NCBI RefSeq assembly: GCF_002086815.1
Contig: NZ_MVID01000024.1
Coordinates: forward strand, 48,905-112,904
From: Mycolicibacterium parafortuitum
GTDB lineage: Bacteria; Actinomycetota; Actinomycetes; Mycobacteriales; Mycobacteriaceae
Direction of reading: 5' to 3'
Length of the DNA: 64,000 bases
How positions within the stretch are numbered: the first letter of the stretch is position 1; every line of letters begins with the position of its first letter. The translations under genes were made by a program, and so were the position numbers. This document shows positions 36,536 through 44,396 of this stretch, one piece after another. The notes beneath the pieces were generated by a model, which saw only the letters and a list, made by a program, of their open reading frames with translations, made no database searches and was not told where the DNA came from.

Positions 36536-36566
36536 GTTCTTCAAGAACAAAGTTGTTTCTGTAATA
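36536..36566. promoter_or_regulatory. Palindrome cluster upstream of the TetR gene
   Basis: GTTCTT-C-AAGAAC (36536-36548) is a perfect inverted repeat. It overlaps AACAA-AG-TTGTT just downstream, followed by an AT-rich TGTAATAT stretch. It lies about 94 bp upstream of the TetR gene start. Such nested dyads in an AT-rich patch are typical TetR operators; binding is inferred. Confidence 0.45.
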
Positions 36567-36628
36567 TAACCCGCGTTACGGGCCGCGACGCTCCGCCCAC
36601 CGAGGGGTTGGGCGACAGGGGGAGGGCA

Positions 36629-36674
36629 CGCCGGTTCTGGTGGTCGGGCAGGGGGCGGATCACCAGAACCGGCG
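36629..36674 (-). terminator. Long perfect hairpin downstream of the HAD gene
   Basis: CGCCGGTTCTGGTG (36629-36642) and CACCAGAACCGGCG (36661-36674) are perfect 14-bp arms around an 18-nt loop, starting 10 nt after the HAD gene stop. There is no U-tract. It is the strongest hairpin noticed in the window and most likely ends the HAD transcript. Confidence 0.6.
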
Positions 36675-36683
36675 CTACTCTCC

Positions 36684-37388
36684 TCAGGTTTGGAGCTGAC
36701 GCGCCAGGTCGACGAGGTCGTCGGCGACGACATGCGGTGCGGCGATGCCGTCCGCCCGCAGGACGGCGTTGCCGGGCCGGGTGATCAACGCGCCGCGCAT
36801 CCCGATCGCCTGCGCGCCGAGGGTGTCCCACACGTGCGCGGCCACCATCACGCAGTCCGCCGCGTCAACGGCGAGTTCCTCGCAGACCCGGCGGTAGACG
36901 CGCGGGTCCGGCTTGAACGCCCGGCACGGGTCGACGCTGAACTGGCGCTCGAAAAACCCGCCGAGCCCGGCATTGTCGAGCGGGCTCGGGCGGCTCGGGC
37001 CGGTCGGGGAGTTGGTCAGCGCGATCAGCCGGAACCCGCTCTCGCCGAGGTCCCGCAAGCCCGGTGCCACGTCCGGATGCGCCGGCATCGCCGCCATCGC
37101 CGCGGCGAGCTCGTCGAACTGAGCATCGGTGACCTCGCGACCGCGGATGTCGCCGAGCATCCGGGCGACGGCGCGGCCGAGGGTGAAGAAGTCGACGTAG
37201 GAACCGGTGTGCGTCAACGTCATCGAGTACAACACCAGCTGGTTGAACCACTCCCGCATCACCGCCGGGTCACCGTAGACCCGCTCGAACACCGGGGTCA
37301 GCGCCTCGATGTCGAGCAGGGTCTCGTTGACGTCGAAGACCAGCACCCGTGGTCGGTCGTTTCCGGTCATTCGGTCGTTTCCGGTCAT
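36684..37388 (-). CDS. HAD-superfamily hydrolase, haloacid dehalogenase type II-like
   Basis: A 234-residue HAD enzyme. Motif I is VFDVNETLLD (nucleophile Asp), motif II is ALTNSP and motif III includes FKPDP. Motif IV is VMVAAHVWDTLGA, whereas classical L-2-haloacid dehalogenases have a Ser/Asn pair before WD; here Ala and His replace them. The dehalogenase label is therefore tentative, and a phosphatase or other hydrolase is possible. GGGAAGG lies upstream of the ATG at 37388. The first 18 bases of the gene are exactly duplicated in tandem (two MTGNDR units), giving two possible starts. Confidence 0.8.
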   Translation of the reverse strand: MTGNDRMTGNDRPRVLVFDVNETLLDIEALTPVFERVYGDPAVMREWFNQLVLYSMTLTHTGSYVDFFTLGRAVARMLGDIRGREVTDAQFDELAAAMAAMPAHPDVAPGLRDLGESGFRLIALTNSPTGPSRPSPLDNAGLGGFFERQFSVDPCRAFKPDPRVYRRVCEELAVDAADCVMVAAHVWDTLGAQAIGMRGALITRPGNAVLRADGIAAPHVVADDLVDLARQLQT

Positions 37389-37489
37389 GGAATCCTTCCC
37401 GGCGCCGCGGTCAACCGTCGTCAAGCCTACGCCGGCCACTGTTGACCGCGTCGATTCCCGGTCGTAGCCTGAGCCGAACATCCGGGTCG

Positions 37490-39211
37490 ATGACGGCGGT
37501 GGCGGCCTTGAAGAACACGGCGCGGGTCGGCCAGTTGGTATCGGTGAATGTCGGCTTGCCCCAGGATGTTTCGTGGAATGGTCGCCAGGTGCACACCGGG
37601 ATCTGGAAACAGCCGACGGCCGGACCGGCGATGGTGCGCCGGCTGAACATCGACGGGGACGGGCAAGGCGACCTGAACGGCCACGGCGGCGAGAACCGCG
37701 CGGTGCTCGTCTACCAGACGCAGGCCTACGACCACTGGAAGCTCCACCTGGGCCGCGACGACCTCACCCCGGGCAGCTTCGGGGAGAACTTCACCGTCGA
37801 CGGGCTGCCCGACGACGAGGTGTGCATCGGGGATCGCTATCGCATCGGCGACGCCGTGTTCGAAGTGACGCAGCCGAGGGTGACCTGCTTCCGGGTCGGG
37901 ATGCGTTTGGGGGAGCCGGCGATGCCGAATCTGCTGGTGGCCCATCACCGGCCGGGTTTCTATCTGCGGGTGCTCACCGAGGGTCCGGTATCCGCCGGTG
38001 ACGACATCCTGCTGATCGAGCGCGGCCGGCACGCTCTCTCGGTGGCCGCCGTCGATGCCCTGCTCTACCTCCCCGATCGCGACGTCGACACGCTGCGCAA
38101 GGCCGTCGACATCCCCGCGCTGAGCCCGGGCTGGGTGCAGTCGTTCCGGGAACTGCTCACCCCGCCCGAACCAGTGCACGCGCCGGGGTGGAACGGTTTT
38201 CGCGCGCTGCGGGTGGCCGCCACCCACCGGGAGACCGCCGACGTGCTCTCGGTGCTGCTGGAATCCGGCGACGGCGCCACGCTCCCGGCGGCGACACCCG
38301 GTCAGTACCTCACCATCAGGGTGCCGGGGGCGGGTGACCCCGCACCGCTGCGGAGCTATTCGCTCTCAGGCGGTTTCGCCGACGGCAGCTACCGGATCAG
38401 CATCAAACGCGACGCGCACGGTCTGCTGAGCGGGTGGCTGCACGACCACGTGCGGGCGGGAACGATGCTCGACGCGGCGGCGCCCCGCGGTGAGTTCGTG
38501 TTGTCCGACGGTGAGCAGCCGATCGTGCTGCTGTCGGCCGGCATCGGGTGCACACCGGTGCTGGCGATGCTGCACCAGCTGGCAGCGCACAGGGTTGCGC
38601 GCCGGGTGGTCTGGGTGCACACGACCCGGGACCGTGCCTCGCACGCGTTCGCCGACGAAGTGGACGAACTGATCGCGTCGCTGCCGTCCGCGGTGCAACA
38701 CCACGTGTACACCGCAGACGGGCCCCGGCTGAGCGCCGACACCCTGGCGGCGATGCATCTGCCGACCGGGGCGGCGGTCTACATCTGCGGCCCAACAGGT
38801 TTCATGGAGCAGATGCGTGAGGCGCTGGTCGCCGCAGGAACCGCGCCGGCGGTCGTCTACAGCGAATCGTTCGGCGCACGGTCACCGATCAATCCCGGTG
38901 TCGTCGGCGCGCCGCCGCTCGCCCCGCCGCACGCACCGGCCGGAGAGCCGGGAACCGGCCCCGCGGTGACGTTCTCCCGCAGCGGACTGGCCGCGCCCTG
39001 GTCACCGCGCTTCACCAGCCTGCTCGAGTTCGCGGAAGCCTGCGACGTCCCGACCCGGTATTCGTGCCGCAGCGGGGTCTGCCACATCTGTGTCACCGAC
39101 GTGATGTCCGGGGACACCGATTACGTCCAACAGCCCCTGGAGGTTCCGCCGCCGGGCTCGGTGCTGATCTGTTCAGCGGTGCCGACGACGGATGTCGTGC
39201 TCGATCTCTGA
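37490..39211 (+). CDS. MOSC - ferredoxin reductase - 2Fe-2S ferredoxin fusion protein
   Basis: A 573-residue three-part redox protein. The MOSC domain (about 12-165; HGGENRAVLVYQ, TPGSFGENFTVDG and a Cys in RVTCFRVG) resembles molybdenum-cofactor sulfurase C-terminal modules. An FNR-type FAD/NAD domain follows (about 240-470; PLRSYSLSG for FAD, GIGCTPVLAML and ICGPTGFM for NAD). The C-terminal plant-type [2Fe-2S] domain has CRSGVCHIC plus a later Cys in LICSAVP. The protein could pass electrons between NAD(P)H and an MOSC-bound substrate or partner. Related YiiM-type MOSC proteins reduce N-hydroxylated compounds. The fusion is self-contained and alone in its transcription unit. Confidence 0.85.
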   Translation: MTAVAALKNTARVGQLVSVNVGLPQDVSWNGRQVHTGIWKQPTAGPAMVRRLNIDGDGQGDLNGHGGENRAVLVYQTQAYDHWKLHLGRDDLTPGSFGENFTVDGLPDDEVCIGDRYRIGDAVFEVTQPRVTCFRVGMRLGEPAMPNLLVAHHRPGFYLRVLTEGPVSAGDDILLIERGRHALSVAAVDALLYLPDRDVDTLRKAVDIPALSPGWVQSFRELLTPPEPVHAPGWNGFRALRVAATHRETADVLSVLLESGDGATLPAATPGQYLTIRVPGAGDPAPLRSYSLSGGFADGSYRISIKRDAHGLLSGWLHDHVRAGTMLDAAAPRGEFVLSDGEQPIVLLSAGIGCTPVLAMLHQLAAHRVARRVVWVHTTRDRASHAFADEVDELIASLPSAVQHHVYTADGPRLSADTLAAMHLPTGAAVYICGPTGFMEQMREALVAAGTAPAVVYSESFGARSPINPGVVGAPPLAPPHAPAGEPGTGPAVTFSRSGLAAPWSPRFTSLLEFAEACDVPTRYSCRSGVCHICVTDVMSGDTDYVQQPLEVPPPGSVLICSAVPTTDVVLDL

Positions 39212-39214
39212 AGC

Positions 39215-41059
39215 TCAGATCGCGTCGACGTCGCGCACGGCGCCCTTGTCGGCCGACAGCGCCAGCGCCGCGTACGCGCGCAGCGCCGCCGACACCACCC
39301 GCTCGCGGTTGAGCGGCTTGTATCCGCCCGCGGCCTCCAATGCCGCACGGCGCCGGTCGAGTTCGTCGTCGGCGACGTCGAGCGCGATCGTGCGGTGCGG
39401 GATGTCGATGGTGATCTGGTCACCGTTCTCGACAAGTGCGATGGTGCCGCCTGCGGCCGCCTCCGGGGAGACGTGCCCGATCGACAGGCCCGACGAACCG
39501 CCGGAGAACCGCCCGTCGGTCACCAGCGCGCACACCTTGCCCAGCCCGCGGCCCTTCAAAAACGAGGTGGGATACAGCATCTCCTGCATACCCGGGCCGC
39601 CCTTGGGGCCCTCGTAGCGAACCACGACGACGTCGCCGGGCTTCACCCGCCCGTTCAGGATCGCGTCGACGGCGTCCTCCTGCGACTCGACCACCACGGC
39701 CGGACCGGAGAACTTCCAGATCGATTCGTCGACGCCCGCGGTCTTGACGATGCAACCGTCGGGGGACAGGTTGCCGCGCAGGATCGCCAGCCCGCCGTCC
39801 TCCGAATAGGCGTGGCGCACATCGCGGATGCAGCCCTCGGAGGCGTCGGTGTCCAGCGACTCCCAGCGCTCGGACTGGCTGAACGCCGTCGCCGACCGCA
39901 CGCAGCCGGGTGCGGCATGAAACAACTCGACAGCTTCCGCACTCGCCTGCCCGCCGCGAACATCCCAGCGGCGCAGCCATTCTGGCAGCGATCCCGCATG
40001 CACCGAGTGCACGGTCTCGTGCAGATGCCCGCCACGCCACAGCTCGCCCAGGATGGCCGGGATACCGCCGGCGCGGTGCACGTCCTCCATCAGGTAATGC
40101 CCGTTCGGGGCGACCTTGCACAGACACGGGATCTGGCGGCTGCGCTTCTCGATGTCCTCGAGCGTGTAGTCCAGCTCGGCCTCCCGGGCGGCGGCCAGCA
40201 GATGCAGGATCGTGTTCGTCGAGCCGCCCATCGCGATGTCCATCGCCATCGCGTTGTCGAACGCGTCGCGGTCGGCGATCGCGCGCGGCAGCACGCTCGC
40301 GTCGTCCTCATCGTAGTACCGGCGGCACAGGTCCATCACCGTCTCGCCGGCCTTCTCGTACAGCGCGCGGCGCGCGGTGTGGGTGGCCAGCACCGACCCG
40401 TTGCCCGGCAGCGCGAGCCCGAGCGCCTCGGTCAGGCAGTTCATCGAGTTCGCGGTGAACATGCCCGAACACGAACCGCACGTCGGGCACGCCGACTCCT
40501 CGATGCGGGCCAGGTCCGGGTCGGACACCTCGGTGTTGACCGCATCGGCGATCGCGGTGATCAGGTTCAACCGGGTCCGCACGGTGCCGTCCACCAGCAC
40601 CGCGGTGCCGCCCTCCATCGGCCCGCCCGAGACGAACACCGTCGGGATGTTCAGCCGCAGCGCGGCCATCAGCATGCCGGGGGTGATCTTGTCGCAGTTG
40701 GAGATACACACCATCGCGTCGGCGCAGTGCGCGTTGACCATGTACTCGACCGAGTCGGCGATCAACTCACGGCTCGGCAGCGAATAGAGCATGCCGCCGT
40801 GGCCCATCGCGATACCGTCGTCGACGGCGATGGTGTTGAACTCGCGCGGCACCCCGCCGGCGGCCTTGATCGCCTCCGACACGATGCGCCCGACCGGTTG
40901 CAGATGGGTGTGGCCGGGCACGAACTCGGTGAAGCTGTTGGCTACGGCGATGATCGGCTTGCCGATGTCGGCGCTGTCCACGCCCGCCGCGCGCAGCAGC
41001 GACCGCGCGCCCGCCATGTTCCGACCGTGGGTGACCGTACGAGACCGCAATTCCGCCAT
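39215..41059 (-). CDS. ilvD: Dihydroxy-acid dehydratase
   Basis: A 614-residue iron-sulfur dehydratase that converts 2,3-dihydroxy-isovalerate and 2,3-dihydroxy-3-methylvalerate to the 2-oxo acids of the valine and isoleucine pathways. Length matches E. coli IlvD. Recognisable segments are RNMAGARSLLRAAG, PGHTHLQPVGRIV, the cluster Cys in ISNCDKITPGML, CPTCGSCSGMFTANSMNCL and GGSTNTILHLLA. The two Cys regions are consistent with a [4Fe-4S]-type enzyme. No other ilv gene is adjacent. It converges with the MOSC fusion gene (3 bp gap). Confidence 0.95.
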   Translation of the reverse strand: MAELRSRTVTHGRNMAGARSLLRAAGVDSADIGKPIIAVANSFTEFVPGHTHLQPVGRIVSEAIKAAGGVPREFNTIAVDDGIAMGHGGMLYSLPSRELIADSVEYMVNAHCADAMVCISNCDKITPGMLMAALRLNIPTVFVSGGPMEGGTAVLVDGTVRTRLNLITAIADAVNTEVSDPDLARIEESACPTCGSCSGMFTANSMNCLTEALGLALPGNGSVLATHTARRALYEKAGETVMDLCRRYYDEDDASVLPRAIADRDAFDNAMAMDIAMGGSTNTILHLLAAAREAELDYTLEDIEKRSRQIPCLCKVAPNGHYLMEDVHRAGGIPAILGELWRGGHLHETVHSVHAGSLPEWLRRWDVRGGQASAEAVELFHAAPGCVRSATAFSQSERWESLDTDASEGCIRDVRHAYSEDGGLAILRGNLSPDGCIVKTAGVDESIWKFSGPAVVVESQEDAVDAILNGRVKPGDVVVVRYEGPKGGPGMQEMLYPTSFLKGRGLGKVCALVTDGRFSGGSSGLSIGHVSPEAAAGGTIALVENGDQITIDIPHRTIALDVADDELDRRRAALEAAGGYKPLNRERVVSAALRAYAALALSADKGAVRDVDAI

Positions 41060-41106
41060 GACGTCTAGGCTCGTCGCTTTGGGTGTCAGTCGGAAGACGG
41101 CGCTGA

Positions 41107-41128
41107 TACTAGTAGTGCGGGTACTAGT
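41107..41128. promoter_or_regulatory. TACTAGT direct repeats upstream of the MmyB-like regulator
   Basis: TACTAGT occurs at 41107-41113 and 41122-41128, start-to-start spacing 15 bp. The core ACTAGT of each is a perfect palindrome. The second copy overlaps a TAGTCT -10 box (41125-41130) that is 6 nt from the GTG at 41137. The site lies between the divergent ilvD and regulator genes and is a good autoregulation candidate. Confidence 0.45.
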
Positions 41129-41136
41129 CTCGGCTC

Positions 41137-41961
41137 GTGGACAAACGCGCGCAGCAGCGGCTCGCCCTCGGCGAGTTCCTGCGCGCGCGGCGCAAAGCGG
41201 TGGTGCGCTCTGAGCTGGGGCTACCGCCGGCGCCGCGGGCCCGTACCGGCGGGCTGCGCCGCGAGGAAGTGGCCGTGCAGGCCGGGGTCAGCGTCACCTG
41301 GTACACGTGGCTGGAACAGGGCCGCGACATCAACCCGTCCAAACAGGTGCTCGACGCGGTCGCGGGGGCGCTGCGGCTCTCGCCCGCCGAACACGAATAC
41401 GTGCTGGCCCTCGGCGGCTACGCGGTCGACCACGCCGGCTCCGGCGGGCCGCTGCCCCCACACATCCAGCGCTTCCTCGACGCGCTGGCCGGCTATCCGG
41501 CGTTCGCGCTGGCCCCCGACTGGAGCATCGCGGCGTGGAACGCCGCCTACGCCGCGCTGTACCCGAACATCGAGCGCGTCGACCCGGCCGACCGCAACCT
41601 GCTGTGGCTGGTGTTCATGGACCCGTACATCCGTGAGCTGCTCCCGGACTGGGACAGCGACAGCCGCCGCTTCCTGGCCGAGTTCCGCGCCGACGCCGGC
41701 CCCCGGGTCGGGGAGCCGTCCTACACCGCGCTGGTATCGCGCCTGTCCGAGCAGAGCCCGCATTTCGCCGCGGCATGGCAGGCGACGAGCATCGAGCGAT
41801 TCACCTCCCGCGAACGGCTGTTCCGGCATCCGGTGGCCGGGGAGCTACGTCTCGAACACCACCAGGTGGCGCCCGTCGACGTGCCCGACATCCAGATCGT
41901 CGCGTACCTGCCGGTGCCCGATTCCGGTGCGGCCGAAGGGCTTCGGCGCCTCCTGGACTAG
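41137..41961 (+). CDS. XRE-type regulator with MmyB-like ligand-binding domain
   Basis: A 274-residue protein from GTG 41137. An N-terminal XRE helix-turn-helix (about 8-85; LGEFLRARRKAV, GGLRREEVAVQAGVSVTWYTWLEQGRDINPS) precedes an MmyB-like domain (about 100-265; FALAPDWSIAAWNAAYAALYP, NLLWLVFMDP). MmyB-like regulators are common in actinobacteria and are thought to bind small hydrophobic ligands. The divergent TACTAGT repeats suggest self-control. Its stop shares CTAG with the convergent selD stop. Confidence 0.88.
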   Translation: MDKRAQQRLALGEFLRARRKAVVRSELGLPPAPRARTGGLRREEVAVQAGVSVTWYTWLEQGRDINPSKQVLDAVAGALRLSPAEHEYVLALGGYAVDHAGSGGPLPPHIQRFLDALAGYPAFALAPDWSIAAWNAAYAALYPNIERVDPADRNLLWLVFMDPYIRELLPDWDSDSRRFLAEFRADAGPRVGEPSYTALVSRLSEQSPHFAAAWQATSIERFTSRERLFRHPVAGELRLEHHQVAPVDVPDIQIVAYLPVPDSGAAEGLRRLLD

Positions 41962-42971
41962 CGCACCACGATGGTGTGCTCGCCGCGCGGCACCAGCTCA
42001 CCGATCACCGGCGCACCCGGGATCTCGCCGGCGATCAGCAGCCCGCCGGAGGTCTGGGCGTCGGCCAGCAGCAGCGCGTCGTCCTCTCCGACCGCCGACA
42101 GGTCGGTGTGCGGGGCCACCCAGTCGAGGTTGCGCCGGGTGCCGCCGCTGACATACCCGGCGGCCAGCGCGTCGCGGGCCCCGTCGAGATACGGAACCGC
42201 CGCCGCGTCGATCACCGCGGTCACCCCGCTGGCGCGGGCCATCTTGTACAGATGCCCGAGCAAGCCGAAACCCGTGACGTCCGTCGCGCACTCGACCCCG
42301 GCCCGCAGCGCGGCCGCCGACGCCTGCGCGTTCAGCGCCGTCATCGCGTCGATCGCGTGCTCGAACCGTTCCCCGGTGGACTTGTGCCTGCTGTTGAGCA
42401 CCCCGATCCCGAGCGGTTTGGTCAGCGACAGCGGCACCCCCGGCTTACCCGCGTCGTTGCGCAGCAGCCGCGCCGGGTCGGCGATGCCGGTGACGGCCAG
42501 GCCGTACTTCGGTTCGGGGTCATCGACGCTGTGCCCGCCGGCCAGGTGTGTGCCCGCCGCCCCGCACACGTCCAGCCCACCGCGCAGCACCTCGGCGGCC
42601 AGCTCGAACGGCAACGTGTCGCGCGGCCAGCCCAGCAGGTTCACCGCCACCACCGGGCGCCCACCCATCGCGTACACGTCGGACAGCGCGTTGGTCGCCG
42701 CGATGCGCCCCCAGTCGTACGCATCGTCGATGACCGGGGTGAAGAAGTCCGTCGTCAAGATCAGCGCGGTGCCGCCGTCGATGCGCACCGCGGCCGCGTC
42801 GTCGCCGTCGTCGAGCCCGACCAGCAGCTCACCGAGCGGGTCTGTTGGGCGGGCGTGGGTCAGGCCGCGGACCACCTCCTCCAGCTCCCCGGGCGGGATC
42901 TTGCACGCGCAGCCGCCGCCGTGCGCGTACTGGGTCAGGCGGAAACTCTCCAGGGTGGCCATGGCTTCCAT
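41958..42971 (-). CDS. selD: Selenide, water dikinase (selenophosphate synthetase)
   Basis: A 337-residue SelD. It makes selenophosphate from selenide and ATP, the selenium donor for tRNA-Sec and 2-selenouridine. The catalytic region reads LTQYAHGGGCACKIPPGEL, with Cys (not selenocysteine) in the active-site position and the essential Lys after it. The downstream ATP-grasp-like AIRS landmarks TDFFTPVIDDAYDWGRIAATNALSDVYAMGG and DVTGFGLLGHL are present. A second in-frame ATG lies at 42962. It is divergent from the selA operon with the tRNA-Sec gene between. Confidence 0.95.
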   Translation of the reverse strand: MEAMATLESFRLTQYAHGGGCACKIPPGELEEVVRGLTHARPTDPLGELLVGLDDGDDAAAVRIDGGTALILTTDFFTPVIDDAYDWGRIAATNALSDVYAMGGRPVVAVNLLGWPRDTLPFELAAEVLRGGLDVCGAAGTHLAGGHSVDDPEPKYGLAVTGIADPARLLRNDAGKPGVPLSLTKPLGIGVLNSRHKSTGERFEHAIDAMTALNAQASAAALRAGVECATDVTGFGLLGHLYKMARASGVTAVIDAAAVPYLDGARDALAAGYVSGGTRRNLDWVAPHTDLSAVGEDDALLLADAQTSGGLLIAGEIPGAPVIGELVPRGEHTIVVR

Positions 42972-42985
42972 GCTGCCCTGTCATG

Positions 42986-42995
42986 ATGGGCCCAT
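42986..42995. promoter_or_regulatory. Palindrome ATGGGCCCAT in the selD/tRNA-Sec divergent region
   Basis: A perfect 10-bp palindrome sits 15 bp upstream of selD and 8 bp before the 5' end of the tRNA-Sec gene. It may be a regulator site or part of a tRNA promoter; no factor is suggested. Confidence 0.25.
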
Positions 42996-43002
42996 GGGTC
43001 AG

Positions 43003-43097
43003 GGAGGCGTATTCGGTCTGGTGACCGGCACGATCTTCAAAATCGCTGAGCGGCAGTCGCTGTCGCTGGCGGGTTCGATTCCCGTCCGCCTCCGCCA
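43003..43097 (+). tRNA. selC: tRNA-Sec (anticodon UCA)
   Basis: The 95-nt sequence folds as a selenocysteine tRNA. The acceptor GGAGGCG (43003-43009) pairs with CGCCTCC (43087-43093), followed by discriminator G and encoded CCA. The D-arm CGGTC-TGGT-GACCG is followed by an anticodon stem CGAT/ATCG around loop CTTCAAA with anticodon TCA. The long variable arm AGCGGCAG-TCG-CTGTCGCT has 8 pairs, and the T-loop is TTCGATT. The extended variable arm and UCA anticodon are diagnostic. It is charged with Ser and converted by SelA. Confidence 0.93.
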
Positions 43098-43118
43098 TAT
43101 TCCACGACGAATTCGCCC

Positions 43119-44396
43119 ATGACGGACCCCCGGCGGCGGGTGCCGCGCACCGACACGCTGCTGGCCGACCCGCGGCTGGCCGAAGCGGAGCGCACCCTGG
43201 GCCGGGCGCTGGTCAAACGGGTGATCGCCGACGCGCAGCAGAAGGCCCGCAGCGGCGACATCACCCCCGACCAGGTCGCCGACCACGCCGTCGCGGCGCT
43301 GCCGTCGGGCGCGGCGAGCCTGCGGCCGGTGATCAACGCGACCGGTGTCGTCGTGCACACCAACCTCGGCCGCGCGCCGCTGTCGCAGGCCGCGATCGAC
43401 GCGATCGTGACCGCCAGCGGTGCCACCGACGTCGAGTTCGACCTGGAGACGGGCCGGCGCGCCAAGCGGGGACGCGGGGCGCTGGCCGCGCTGGCCGCCG
43501 CCGTCCCGACCGCCGGCGGCGTGCACGTCGTCAACAACAACGCCGCCGCGCTGCTGCTGGCCGCGATGACACTGGCGCCGGGCAAGGAGATGATCGTCAG
43601 CCGCGGTGAGCTGATCGAGATCGGCGACGGGTTCCGGCTGCCCGCGTTGATGGAGTCCACCGGCGCCCGAATCCGCGAGGTCGGCACCACCAACCGCACC
43701 CACCTGCGCGACTACGCCGACGCGATCGGGCCCGACACCGGGTTCATCCTGAAGGTGCACCCGTCGAATTACCTTGTCAGCGGCTTCACTTCGGGGGTGT
43801 CGGTGCGTGAGCTCGCCGACCTGGGCGCGCCCCTGATCGTCGACATCGGCTCCGGGCTGCTGACCCCGCACCCGCTGATGCCCGACGAACCCGATGCGAC
43901 GAGCGTGCTGCGCGACGGCGCCGACCTGGTCACCGCCAGCGGCGACAAACTGCTCGGCGGCCCGCAGGCCGGGCTGCTGTTCGGTGCGGCCGACGTGATC
44001 GAGCGGCTGCGCCGCCACCCCGCCGCGCGGGCGCTGCGCGTCGACAAACTCACCCTCGCCGCGCTGGAGGCGACGCTGACCGGCCCGCCCCCTCCGGTCG
44101 CGCAGGCCCTGGACGCCGACCCGGCCGACCTGCGGGCGCGGGCCGAGCGGATCGCCGCCCAACTGCCCGACGCCGCCGCGGTCCCCTGCGTCGCCGCGGT
44201 CGGCGGGGGCGGCGCGCCCGGGGTCGAACTGCCCAGCGCGGCGGTCAGCCTGCCCGAGAACTACGCCGCCGCGCTGCGCGTCGGCGAGCCCGCCGTGGTC
44301 GGGCGGCTGGAGGGCGGACGCTGCCTGCTGGACCTGCGCACCGTCGCACCCGAGGACGACGACGCACTGGTGGAGGCCGTCCGGGCATGTTCGTAG
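43119..44396 (+). CDS. selA: L-seryl-tRNA(Sec) selenium transferase
   Basis: A 425-residue PLP enzyme that turns seryl-tRNA(Sec) into selenocysteyl-tRNA(Sec) using selenophosphate from SelD. Landmarks are LRPVINATGVVVHTNLGRAPLS, VNNNAAALLLA and EVGTTNRTHLRDY. The PLP lysine is in TASGDKLLGGPQAG. The start lies 21 nt after tRNA-Sec. It overlaps selB by 10 bp, so the two are translationally coupled. The short length compared with E. coli SelA (463) is normal for actinobacteria. Confidence 0.95.
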   Translation: MTDPRRRVPRTDTLLADPRLAEAERTLGRALVKRVIADAQQKARSGDITPDQVADHAVAALPSGAASLRPVINATGVVVHTNLGRAPLSQAAIDAIVTASGATDVEFDLETGRRAKRGRGALAALAAAVPTAGGVHVVNNNAAALLLAAMTLAPGKEMIVSRGELIEIGDGFRLPALMESTGARIREVGTTNRTHLRDYADAIGPDTGFILKVHPSNYLVSGFTSGVSVRELADLGAPLIVDIGSGLLTPHPLMPDEPDATSVLRDGADLVTASGDKLLGGPQAGLLFGAADVIERLRRHPAARALRVDKLTLAALEATLTGPPPPVAQALDADPADLRARAERIAAQLPDAAAVPCVAAVGGGGAPGVELPSAAVSLPENYAAALRVGEPAVVGRLEGGRCLLDLRTVAPEDDDALVEAVRACS

